This document shows, piece after piece, positions 47,639 to 55,046 of a stretch of DNA of 64,000 nucleotides (positions are counted from its first letter, which is position 1; each line of letters starts with the position of its first letter). The position numbers were made by a program, and so were the translations under genes. This DNA is from Celeribacter halophilus (GTDB lineage: Bacteria > Pseudomonadota > Alphaproteobacteria > Rhodobacterales > Rhodobacteraceae), in the NCBI RefSeq assembly GCF_900114135.1, contig NZ_FORY01000009.1, forward strand, positions 1-64,000. Direction: 5' to 3'. The notes below the pieces were generated by a model. That model was not told the origin of the DNA. It was given only the letters and a program-made list of their open reading frames with translations, and ran no database searches.

Positions 47639-47743
47639 GTTAAATTTTCCCTTTGTATTGTCTCGTGATCCCACTAGGCTCTGTCCAAGCCTTTCGAGGC
47701 TTTGAGTTGAGCCTTGTAACCCTTTGAATGTTGGGAGAATAAA

Positions 47744-48085
47744 ATGGGAAAACGTGACGAGCTTATCGCCAAATATGCCGAGGATCTGAAAACCAAATGC
47801 GGCATGGAGCCGGATATGGATCTTTTGACCAAGGTGACCATCGGCTGTGGCCCCGCGATCTACAATGACGATGCGTCCACTGTGGCATCGTCTCAGGAAA
47901 GCGAACTGGAAACGGTTAAAAACAACTTCCTCATCAAAAAACTTGGCCTTGCCGACGGTCCCGAACTGATGGATGCGATCAATTCCGCAATCGAGACCTA
48001 TGGTAAATCCGAGCGCAACAAATACCGCGCTGTTTTCTACTATCTGCTGGTCAAGCACTTCGGCAAAGAAGCTGTTTATAGCTGA
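47744..48085 (+). CDS. DUF2853 family protein
   Basis: A 113-residue soluble protein beginning MGKRDELIAKYAEDLKTKC. It contains IYNDDASTVASSQESELETVKNNFLIKKLGL and ends with YYLLVKHFGKE. This matches the DUF2853 family, whose function is unknown. It is preceded by TTGGGAGAATAAA (good ribosome binding site) and ended by its own terminator, so it is a monocistronic unit. Confidence 0.82.
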   Translation: MGKRDELIAKYAEDLKTKCGMEPDMDLLTKVTIGCGPAIYNDDASTVASSQESELETVKNNFLIKKLGLADGPELMDAINSAIETYGKSERNKYRAVFYYLLVKHFGKEAVYS

Positions 48086-48103
48086 TATTCCGGCCCGTGA
48101 TGA

Positions 48104-48136
48104 CAAAGCCGCCTCTCTCATCGGGGGCGGCTTTTG
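48104..48136 (+). terminator. Intrinsic terminator after the DUF2853 gene
   Basis: Stem AAAGCCGCC / GGCGGCTTT (48105-48113 and 48126-48134), 19 bp after the stop, followed by TG. Confidence 0.85.
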
Positions 48137-48159
48137 TGTGTCCGGTTGATGTGCGCGGG

Positions 48160-48342
48160 TTAAGCAGAAGTTTCCAATTCACTTTCAATGCGAATTACTT
48201 CTGATTTGTGCGGAATCACCCAATCCGCTAATGTGAGATCACGGACTAGGATGGCCCGGACCCAGATATTCGAACGCGTGTGGTGCTTGGGAGCACGTGG
48301 GGTGGTGGAGGGTCCCGGGGGGTCGGGACCCTCCTTTTATTT
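48160..48342 (+). ncRNA. Candidate small RNA (structured orphan transcription unit)
   Basis: Between the DUF2853 terminator and the convergent EVE gene lies a unit with its own strong terminator but no recognised gene. It starts with an inverted repeat (AGAAGT 48166-48171 with ACTTCT 48197-48202, and AATTC 48176-48180 with GAATT 48192-48196). A hairpin follows (GTGCT/AGCAC, 48283-48296), then the terminator at 48307-48334. A weak -35/-10 pair (TTGTGC at 48207, TAATGT 17 bases later) is possible. A short frame from the ATG at 48251 runs through the hairpins and is not convincing, although a leader peptide cannot be excluded. Confidence 0.5.
48307..48342 (+). terminator. Strong intrinsic terminator of the candidate sRNA
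   Basis: Perfect 10-bp stem GGAGGGTCCC / GGGACCCTCC (48307-48316 and 48325-48334) followed by TTTTATTT. The T-run lies only on the plus strand, so it does not serve the minus-strand EVE gene. Confidence 0.9.
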
Positions 48343-48350
48343 CCTTAAAA

Positions 48351-48773
48351 TCAGGACGGATCGGTTTCGCCAAGTTCGCAAACGATCTTCCATTCCTCTT
48401 CGGTCACGGGCTGGACCGACAGGCGACTGTTGTTCACCAGAACCATATCCTTGAGGCGGTGATCTTCCTTACACATGGCAAGGGTCACAGGTTTGGTGAA
48501 AGGGCGCACGGCCTTGATGTCCACGCATTCCCAGCGGGGATCATTGGCCTTGCTGTCCGGATGCGCTTCGGCACAGACTTCGACGATCCCGACAATCTCG
48601 GTTTCCTTGCGGGAATGATAGAAGAACCCGCGGTCTCCGAGCTTCATGGCCCGCATGTTGTTGCGTGCCTGATAGTTGCGTACGCCGTCCCATTCCTCGC
48701 CAGCTTCGCCCTTGGCGACCTGCTGATCCCAGGACCACACTTCAGCTTCTGATTTGAAAAGCCAGTAATTCAT
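48351..48773 (-). CDS. EVE domain protein (thymocyte nuclear protein 1-like)
   Basis: A 140-residue EVE-domain protein; the PUA-like fold often recognises modified bases in DNA or RNA. Visible motifs are YWLFKSEAEVWSWDQQ at the start, WDGVRNYQARNNMRAMKLGD and GFFYHSRKETEIVGIVEV. I start it at 48773, where the ATG overlaps the stop of the YciI gene (ATGA). The function in bacteria is not established. Confidence 0.9.
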   Translation of the reverse strand: MNYWLFKSEAEVWSWDQQVAKGEAGEEWDGVRNYQARNNMRAMKLGDRGFFYHSRKETEIVGIVEVCAEAHPDSKANDPRWECVDIKAVRPFTKPVTLAMCKEDHRLKDMVLVNNSRLSVQPVTEEEWKIVCELGETDPS

Positions 48774-49045
48774 CCGCCAATCACCCGATTCCAAGCCTCG
48801 ATACGCACATCCGCAAAAAGTCCCGCCTTCGCATAGGGGTCATTTGCGGCCCATTCTTGCGCAGCGACTTTATCTTCCACCTCGATGATAACCAAAGACC
48901 CGTACATGTCACCCGCCTCGTTCAGCAACGCGCCGGCCTGCTCCACAACTCCGCAGGTTTTGAGGTAGTTGACATGGTCGGGACGGGTGTCGAGCCGGAC
49001 TTGCAGGCTATCAGGCTTGTCGGTCGCAATGATCGCGAATTTCAT
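48770..49045 (-). CDS. YciI family protein
   Basis: A 91-residue YciI-like protein with a ferredoxin-like fold. It has the N-terminal MKFAIIATDKPDSLQVRLDTRPDHVNYL and the family's conserved Asp/His positions (the His in RPDHVNYL). The C-terminal segment EWAANDPYAKAGLF is typical. The function is unknown. It is translationally coupled to the EVE gene and lies 3 bp after gpsA. Confidence 0.88.
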   Translation of the reverse strand: MKFAIIATDKPDSLQVRLDTRPDHVNYLKTCGVVEQAGALLNEAGDMYGSLVIIEVEDKVAAQEWAANDPYAKAGLFADVRIEAWNRVIGG

Positions 49046-49048
49046 AAG

Positions 49049-50017
49049 TTATTCCCTTTTCAATGGTCGAGAGAGCAAAAGCTCCACAGTTTCGGAAATG
49101 GACAGGTTTCCGTTCAGGATTTGGGTCACAGCGTTGGTAATCGGCATATCAACGCCAAGCGTCGCGGACAGATGCGCAACGGCTTTTGCTGTCGCGACAC
49201 CTTCGACGGTCACGGAGGGATCGATGTCCGCCCCGCGTCCAAGTTTAAGCCCGTGCGAATAGTTGCGCGATTTTTCAGAGGTGCAGGTCAGTACAAGATC
49301 GCCAAAACCTGACAATCCGGCAAGGGTCATGGGATCAGCCCCTTGTTTGACGGCCAGACGTTGCATTTCCGCAAAACCTCGGGTCATCAGAGCCGCCCGC
49401 GCACTTTCACCAAATCCGGCACCGATGGCGAGGCCGCAGGCGATGGCAATGACATTCTTGAGCGCACCGCCAAACTCCACCCCCACGGGATCAAGGCTGG
49501 TATAGAGGCGAATGTTATCGGTGCTCAGCCGTGTCTGAAGCGCGACCGCAACGGCTTTGTCCCGCGTGGCAAGGGTGAGGGCTGTGGGCAGCCCGTCGGC
49601 AATATCCACCGCAAAAGACGGGCCGGACAGAATGGCGACGGTTGCATCGGGCACGGTGTCTTCCAACACGGCAATCGGCCCGCGTCCGGTTTTCAGGTCC
49701 ACGCCCTTACAACAGGACACAAGTGTTTTCTGCTGGAATCGGGCCTTATTTTCCTCTGCGAAATGCGCGAGTTGCTGCATGGGGACAGTAAGCAACAGGA
49801 TCGGCGCTGCAGTCGCCATCGCCAGATCGGAGGTAACGTCGAGCGGTTCGGGAAACGGCTTGCCGGGCAGGCGCAGGGCATTTTCACCTTGCTTTTGCAT
49901 CGCGGTCGCGGCCTCGGCAGAGCGCGCCCAAAGCGTGACTTTGCGTCCGGATTGCGCCAGAGAAATCGCCAGAGCTGTCCCAAAAGCACCGGCACCAAGG
50001 ACCGAAATCTCATTCAC
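49049..50017 (-). CDS. gpsA: Glycerol-3-phosphate dehydrogenase [NAD(P)+]
   Basis: Reduces dihydroxyacetone phosphate to sn-glycerol 3-phosphate for phospholipid synthesis. The 322-residue protein has the NAD loop SVLGAGAFGTALAISLAQ, VSCCKGVD and AILSGPSFAVDIADGLPTA. The catalytic Lys is in GALKNVIAIACGLAIGAG. It heads gpsA-yciI-EVE. In related genomes I expect tsaD just upstream; here only 109 bp separate it from the divergent hemD. Confidence 0.95.
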   Translation of the reverse strand: MNEISVLGAGAFGTALAISLAQSGRKVTLWARSAEAATAMQKQGENALRLPGKPFPEPLDVTSDLAMATAAPILLLTVPMQQLAHFAEENKARFQQKTLVSCCKGVDLKTGRGPIAVLEDTVPDATVAILSGPSFAVDIADGLPTALTLATRDKAVAVALQTRLSTDNIRLYTSLDPVGVEFGGALKNVIAIACGLAIGAGFGESARAALMTRGFAEMQRLAVKQGADPMTLAGLSGFGDLVLTCTSEKSRNYSHGLKLGRGADIDPSVTVEGVATAKAVAHLSATLGVDMPITNAVTQILNGNLSISETVELLLSRPLKRE

Positions 50018-50126
50018 GACCTGTGTCTCCCCACGGTTATTCGATGACCGGTCATCAGCAGACGTTGTTCAACCTGTGTCTGGGAGGTATCATTCTAACA
50101 AGAGCCAGACAATCCCGAGACCGCTA

Positions 50127-50813
50127 TTGCCCCCAACCGTTCTGATCACGCGCCCGAAAGATGATGCGCAGCGCCTTTCACAGGAACTGGAGCGGTGTGT
50201 TCCCGATCTGCACGTCCTGATCGCTCCAGTGATGCAAATTTGCGCGCTGCCGTTTGACGTGCCGGATATGTCGTTCGACTATCTCTTGCTGACCTCACGT
50301 CACGCGGTCCCTGCCGGAGATGCTTTTCTTGGTTTGCCGGTTTACTGCGTGGGCGAAGCCACGCGTGCGGCGGCTCAGGCGCGTGGGCATAGGGTCTGTG
50401 CGGTCTATCCCAATGCGGAGGCGTTGGTCGCTGATTTGGCGCAGCACAAGGGAAAACGCGCATTGCATCTTCATGGCCGACATACGCGCGGCAATGTCTC
50501 TGATCGCTTGAGTTCGGCTGGATTAGAGACAAAATCATGCGTGACCTATGAGCAGGTGCCACGGAGATGGAGCGAGGCAGAACGGCAGGATATTCATGCG
50601 CAGTCGCACCTCCTCTTGCCGCTCTACTCTCCGAGATCCGCCAGACTTGCGGCGGAAAAGCTGCAGGGCTTCGCGGGGGATGTGTCGCTGATCGGTCTGT
50701 CGCAAGCCTGTCTGGATGGCTGGTCGGGTATTACGCCTGTTAGCGGCATCTGCCTTGAACGTCCTGACGGGCAGGCTATGGTGCGGGCCATTGCGTCGCA
50801 TCTGGCAAGATAG
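50127..50813 (+). CDS. hemD: Uroporphyrinogen-III synthase
   Basis: Cyclises hydroxymethylbilane to uroporphyrinogen III in haem synthesis. The family is poorly conserved. The 228-residue protein has TVLITRPKDDAQRLSQEL at the start, FDYLLLTSRHAVPAG in the first lobe and LPVYCVGEATRAAA. LHLHGRHTRGNVSDRL opens the second lobe. I use the TTG at 50127 because no ATG fits; the open frame further upstream overlaps gpsA on the other strand. The hemD/mitofilin-like/HemY order supports the call. Confidence 0.8.
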   Translation: MPPTVLITRPKDDAQRLSQELERCVPDLHVLIAPVMQICALPFDVPDMSFDYLLLTSRHAVPAGDAFLGLPVYCVGEATRAAAQARGHRVCAVYPNAEALVADLAQHKGKRALHLHGRHTRGNVSDRLSSAGLETKSCVTYEQVPRRWSEAERQDIHAQSHLLLPLYSPRSARLAAEKLQGFAGDVSLIGLSQACLDGWSGITPVSGICLERPDGQAMVRAIASHLAR

Positions 50814-50893
50814 CCGCTTGAGGGGGAAGGTCACAGGGACTAGGCTTCTGCTGTGATTGTGCAAATGGGTTTTGGATTCGAAAGGTAGGTCTC

Positions 50894-52132
50894 GTGTCAG
50901 GTGACAAGAAAACTTCTCAGGACGCTGTGAGTGTTGAAACGGAAAACACGCAGGCCCAGGATGTTGCAGCCGAAGAAGAAGCAGTGACACCGGAGCCTGA
51001 CCTGACTTCACCCGAAGCGACAGAAGAAACCGCCGAGACGCCAGAGGTGTCCGACGATGAAACCCCGAGTGACGAGACGGACGCGGATGACAGTGATGCG
51101 CCAGAGTCGGAAGAGGCAGAGGCCGAAGCGGCAGAAGAAGCTGTAGAACCTGCCGCGCCGGAAACCTCCGAAACACAGCCTGCGACACAAGTGGTCAAAC
51201 GCGGCGGCTTTATCCCGATGGTTCTGGGCGGTGTGGTGTGTGCCGCGCTGGGATATGCAGGTGCGCAATTCCTGAAGCCTGAGGGTTGGCCGTTTCCGGG
51301 CGCGAACACGCAGGAACTGGAGCAACAGATCACCGCGCTTGAGGGGCAGCTTGCCGAGATCAAGTCCGTTACAGAAGGCAGTGCCGCCGCGCAAACCGCC
51401 GCTCTGGGCGATCTTCGGAGCGAGTTTGAGACCAAGTTTGCCACACGCGATGACATTGCGAAGCTGGACGAAATTGCAGAACAACTCGCGGGTTTTGAGG
51501 CCCGCATGACCGAAATCGAGGCCCGCCCTGTCGCCGAGGCGATTGTGTCGCCCGAAGCCACCGCCGCATATGAACGCCAACTGGCGCAAATGCAGGACTT
51601 GCTGGATAGCGAGATCGCACGGCTGGAAGAATCCAAAGAACAAGCCGTTGCGGAAGAAACCGCCGCACGCATTGCGACTGCGAAATCACGCCTCCAGACG
51701 CGTGTTGATGCGGGTGAACCTTTCGACAGTGTGCTGTCCGAATTCGGGGATGACATTCCCGAGGCGTTGAAACTTGCCGCCGAAGGAGGAATCCCGAGCG
51801 TTTCCGCCCTTCAGGAGAGCTATTCGGACGCGGCGCGTGCGGCTTTGGTCGCATCTTCGCGGGCCGCGTATGAAGCCGGTGAACAGAACTGGTTCCAGAC
51901 CGCCTTGCAAACCCAGATCGGCTTGAGGTCTACCACGCCGAAAGAGGGGGATGACGCGGATGCCGTTCTGTCACGCGCCGAACAATCCGTGCGCGACGGT
52001 CTCTTTGCCGAGGCGATTGCCACGCTCGATCTCTTGCCGGTCGCAGGCAAGGCCGAGATGCAGGACTGGATCGCACAGGCGCAGAAACGGGTAGATGTGA
52101 TGATCGCCCTTGATGAATTTCTTGGTCGATAA
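50894..52132 (+). CDS. Mitofilin-like (COG4223) membrane protein
   Basis: A 412-residue protein with a GTG start. Residues 1-100 are highly acidic and low-complexity (Glu, Ala, Asp, Thr). One membrane segment follows at about 105-125 (FIPMVLGGVVCAALGYAGAQFL). A long coiled coil comes next (ELEQQITALEGQLAEI), and a helical C-terminal domain is rich in Ala and Glu. This is the architecture of alphaproteobacterial mitofilin homologues encoded between hemD and hemY, which are related to the mitochondrial MICOS subunit Mic60. A role in membrane shaping is inferred from the family. Confidence 0.85.
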   Translation: MSGDKKTSQDAVSVETENTQAQDVAAEEEAVTPEPDLTSPEATEETAETPEVSDDETPSDETDADDSDAPESEEAEAEAAEEAVEPAAPETSETQPATQVVKRGGFIPMVLGGVVCAALGYAGAQFLKPEGWPFPGANTQELEQQITALEGQLAEIKSVTEGSAAAQTAALGDLRSEFETKFATRDDIAKLDEIAEQLAGFEARMTEIEARPVAEAIVSPEATAAYERQLAQMQDLLDSEIARLEESKEQAVAEETAARIATAKSRLQTRVDAGEPFDSVLSEFGDDIPEALKLAAEGGIPSVSALQESYSDAARAALVASSRAAYEAGEQNWFQTALQTQIGLRSTTPKEGDDADAVLSRAEQSVRDGLFAEAIATLDLLPVAGKAEMQDWIAQAQKRVDVMIALDEFLGR

Positions 52133-52146
52133 GGAAGGCGAAAAAT

Positions 52147-53637
52147 ATGCTTTGGTCTCTCGTAAAAATTGTTGTTTTCGTCGTTCTTGTCGCAGCACTG
52201 GCCTATGGCGGCACGGTGTTGATGGAAACCCAAGGCGGCGCACAGATCGCTTTTGGGAATTATGAAATCACCCTGACGCCATTCAAAGCGGTGCTGGCGC
52301 TGGTCGCATTGATCGTTGCGATTTATGTGGCGCTGAAACTCTTGGGCCTGCTGGTCGCTCTGGTCAAATTCCTGCTGGGCGACGAGACAGCCATCTCGCG
52401 CTATTTCGACCGCAACCGTGAGAAAAAGGGCATCGAAGCTGTCACCGACGGCATGATGGCCTTGGCCACGGGGGACGGGCGTCTGGCCTTGTCGAAAGCG
52501 GCCAAGGCGGAAAAATATCTCCAGAAGCCGGAGTTGACCAACCTTCTCAAGGCGCAGGCCGCCGTGATGAATGGGGACAAACGCACCGCAGAACGCGCCT
52601 TCAAGCAACTCGTCGCGGACGAGCGCACCCGTTTCGTCGGCGTTCAGGGTATCATGAAGCAAAAGCTCGACGAGGGCGACACGACAACGGCGCTCAAACT
52701 GGCGGAGAAAGCCTTTGCGCTGAAGCCGAAACATGTTGAGACACAGGACATTCTTTTGCGGCTTCAGGCCGAAAAAGGCGACTGGTCCGCCGCGCGTTCG
52801 ACCCTTTCGGCCAAGCTGAAACACGGTGCCATTCCGCGCGATGTGCACAAACGCCGCGACGCGGTTCTGGCCCTGTCTCAAGCCAAAGGTGTCTTCGAAG
52901 AGGGCGCTTCTATCGAAGCACGCGAAGCTGCGATCGAGGCCAACAAGAAGTCTCCCGATCTCATCCCTGCGGCGGTTATGGCCTGCGACGAATATGTGGC
53001 CGAAGGTAAGAAACGTCAGGCGACACGCGTCATCAAAAAGGCATGGGAAGCGCAACCGCATCCCGATCTCGCCGCCGCTTTTGCGCGAATCGAGCCGGAT
53101 GAAACGCCCGCGCAACGGATCAAACGCTTCATGGCCCTGACCAAGGTGCATCCCGAAAATCCGGAAAGCAAAATGCTTCAGGCGGAACTCTATATCGCCG
53201 CCGAGGACTTCCCTGCCGCACGCCGCGCCTTGGGCGATTTGGCCGAAATGAATCCGACTGCACGAAGCCTCACCATCCTCGCGGCCATCGAGCGCGGGGA
53301 AGGGGCCGAAGATGTCGTCGTGCGTGGCTGGCTAACCCGCGCCCTGACCGCACCGCGCGGCCCGCAATGGGTCTGCGACAATTGCCAGACAATCCACTCG
53401 GAATGGGCCCCTGTCTGTGACCAGTGCGGCGGGTTCGACACCCTGAGCTGGCGCAAGCCGACTCACTCCGAAGTGGCCATGCCATCCGGCACCGAAATGC
53501 TCCCGATGATCGTCGGCGCAATGCCGGAACCGGTGGAAACTGACGAGGCGGAAGAGGTCGAAGACGCGGAAAATGCTCCGACTTTGGTCGACGTGACGCC
53601 CTTTGACGAAGAGGAAAATGCAAAGGGTGCAAATTAG
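52147..53637 (+). CDS. hemY: HemY-like TPR membrane protein
   Basis: A 496-residue protein with two N-terminal membrane segments (LWSLVKIVVFVVLVAALAYGG; FKAVLALVALIVAIYVALKLLGLLVAL) and TPR-like repeats over about residues 100-390. The C-terminus carries a zinc ribbon with CDNC and CDQC pairs around residues 415-440. In enterobacteria HemY has a similar N-terminal half and is linked to haem synthesis. It is not the protoporphyrinogen oxidase also called HemY in Bacillus. It lies 14 bp after the mitofilin-like gene. Confidence 0.88.
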   Translation: MLWSLVKIVVFVVLVAALAYGGTVLMETQGGAQIAFGNYEITLTPFKAVLALVALIVAIYVALKLLGLLVALVKFLLGDETAISRYFDRNREKKGIEAVTDGMMALATGDGRLALSKAAKAEKYLQKPELTNLLKAQAAVMNGDKRTAERAFKQLVADERTRFVGVQGIMKQKLDEGDTTTALKLAEKAFALKPKHVETQDILLRLQAEKGDWSAARSTLSAKLKHGAIPRDVHKRRDAVLALSQAKGVFEEGASIEAREAAIEANKKSPDLIPAAVMACDEYVAEGKKRQATRVIKKAWEAQPHPDLAAAFARIEPDETPAQRIKRFMALTKVHPENPESKMLQAELYIAAEDFPAARRALGDLAEMNPTARSLTILAAIERGEGAEDVVVRGWLTRALTAPRGPQWVCDNCQTIHSEWAPVCDQCGGFDTLSWRKPTHSEVAMPSGTEMLPMIVGAMPEPVETDEAEEVEDAENAPTLVDVTPFDEEENAKGAN

Positions 53638-53705
53638 GGCTACACACTCTTTGCAGAGGGTGCTAAAGACCCGCTCACGCCGGAAGCGAGGCTTTCGGCA
53701 AGAGT

Positions 53706-53781
53706 GCCGGTGTAGCTCAGCTGGTAGAGCACGTCATTCGTAATGATGGGGTCGTAGGTTCGAGTCCTATCACCGGCACCA
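53706..53781 (+). tRNA. tRNA-Thr(CGT)
   Basis: A 76-base cloverleaf including encoded CCA. The acceptor stem is GCCGGTG / CACCGGC, D-arm GCTC..GAGC, anticodon stem CGTCA / TGATG with loop TTCGTAA (anticodon CGT, reads ACG) and T-arm GTAGG / CCTAT around TTCGAGT. It lies 68 bp after HemY, and the accessory catabolic cluster begins downstream. Confidence 0.95.
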
Positions 53782-53885
53782 CTTCTTCCCCCCCCTTTAG
53801 ACCAAATCCTACCACGCATAACGCTGTCGCAGGTTTGTCTGCGGCGAGCACATAAGTGATCGGGCCCGCCGCCAAACGCTAAAAG

Positions 53886-54659
53886 TTAACTGCGTGCTTT
53901 GGTTATGCGGTCGGCTACGGTGTTCATGGCGTCGTTCAGCGCATCTTTCCCGCCAGAGCCGCAAAAGACGCGGAACATCTGTTCGTTGAGACCGCCGGGG
54001 GTGGAGTGTTCCGAGCGCAGGACGGAAAAGCTGTCTTCGCTCTGTTCTGCGGTGCGCGAGAGTGCGGCAAAGAGGCTGGCGATGAAGCGGCGGGCTTCCT
54101 GACGGTCGCCGCCTTGATCCTTGATCCATTCCGCGATGAGTTCCTGAATGCCGAAATACAGCCCCATGCTTGATCCGGGAACCGTGTAGGCGTCGAACTC
54201 GCGCAGGGATTTTGTCACGATGGCACCGCCCAGCGCGTTGAAGATCGTTTCCACGCGCTCGGACGGGCCGGATAGCACGGTGATGCCGTTCAACTCGACG
54301 ACCGGCGGCAAGGGCACGGCGCGGGTGATGCGGGCCACTTCGCCACCCCAAGCGGTGATCTTTTCGACAGGGATCGTGGCGATGAGGCTACAGACTTCCT
54401 GATCGGCGCGGAATGACAGCGGGGTGGTGACTTCTTCTGCAATCTGCGGCAGGACGGCGAGGAAGAGCAGGTCGCTTTGGTTAACGATGTCCTGATTGTC
54501 CTCACAGACGCTCACACATCCATAACGCGCCGCAAGATCGGACGAGGTTTTCCGGCTTCGTGCAGAGACAATGATCTCATCAATATCAAGGCCGGCTCTC
54601 ATCATGCCGGTAATCACCGCTTCGGAGATGGTGCCCGTGCCGATAAATCCGATTTTCAT
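53886..54659 (-). CDS. ProC-like NAD(P)-dependent reductase (pyrroline-5-carboxylate reductase family)
   Basis: A 257-residue protein with an N-terminal Rossmann fold (MKIGFIGTGTISEAVITGMM) and a C-terminal dimerisation domain ending in SPGG-type STPGGLNEQMF. The fold is that of pyrroline-5-carboxylate reductase, which makes proline. The typical ProC core is present, but the C-terminal residues and the setting beside a sugar-acid cluster leave the substrate open. It is probably a second, specialised copy rather than the housekeeping proC. Confidence 0.75.
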   Translation of the reverse strand: MKIGFIGTGTISEAVITGMMRAGLDIDEIIVSARSRKTSSDLAARYGCVSVCEDNQDIVNQSDLLFLAVLPQIAEEVTTPLSFRADQEVCSLIATIPVEKITAWGGEVARITRAVPLPPVVELNGITVLSGPSERVETIFNALGGAIVTKSLREFDAYTVPGSSMGLYFGIQELIAEWIKDQGGDRQEARRFIASLFAALSRTAEQSEDSFSVLRSEHSTPGGLNEQMFRVFCGSGGKDALNDAMNTVADRITKARS

Positions 54660-54747
54660 TGTGTCTCTCCATCCTGTTCATTTCTCTTTGGCTAACTGAA
54701 TGCAGGCACAAAGGCCAGTTGTCACAAGGTCATAAGCCGGTTCCCTG

Positions 54748-54906
54748 TCAGGGCCGGATGAAAGAGCCGCGCACCGGTTGAGGGGATACGTCAAAGGCGC
54801 TTGCGACCTTCGTTTTCGAAAACCTTTGTTCGAGCACGAGTGATCCGCGAATGATTTGGTCGCGGATGCGCGCGCAAACCTGCAAGGAGACAGCCCCCTC
54901 TGTCAT
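54748..54906 (-). pseudogene. Remnant of a GntR-family regulator (HTH part only)
   Basis: An open frame of 52 codons starts at the ATG at 54906 and reads MTEGAVSLQVCARIRDQI, then ASAFDVSPQPVRGSF, and stops. This is the winged-helix N-terminus of a GntR/FadR regulator, but the usual SRQPVREAF reads SPQPVRGSF. The effector domain is missing, so the gene is decayed. It lies divergent from uxuA with a copy of the 19-bp motif between them. An intact GntR gene in the same cluster (59523) may have replaced its function. Confidence 0.6.
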
Positions 54907-54966
54907 GGACGAAATCGGAGTGAGCGGCCTCAATCCATGTCCTTTCGCATGGAAATTTGAAATCTG

Positions 54967-54985
54967 GAATACTTGCATACCAGTT
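54967..54985. promoter_or_regulatory. Candidate operator, copy 1 (before uxuA)
   Basis: GAATACTTGCATACCAGTT; its reverse complement AACTGGTATGCAAGTATTC matches copy 2 at 15 of 19 positions, identical outside the four central bases. It lies 61-79 bp before the uxuA start, inside the gap to the GntR remnant. Confidence 0.6.
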
Positions 54986-55046
54986 GAAAAGTTGCAAACT
55001 GTGAAAAACATCGACTGACAACGCGAAAGCAGGGGAGGGGACATAG

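Noticed and set aside
46184-48121. A 645-codon minus-strand open frame over ahcY and the DUF2853 gene
   Set aside because: It is the shadow of ahcY, which is unambiguous on the plus strand. The predicted protein has no recognisable domain and would have to cross two terminators.
48251-48454. A short plus-strand frame from the ATG at 48251 running through the terminator into the EVE gene region
   Set aside because: Its sequence is dictated by the G-rich stems of the terminator and it overlaps the EVE gene on the other strand. A very short leader peptide remains possible but is not supported.
53809-54351. A 180-codon minus-strand open frame overlapping the ProC-like gene in another frame
   Set aside because: The ProC-like frame has a clear Rossmann motif. 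The overlapping one is compositionally extreme (Arg and His rich) and has no family.
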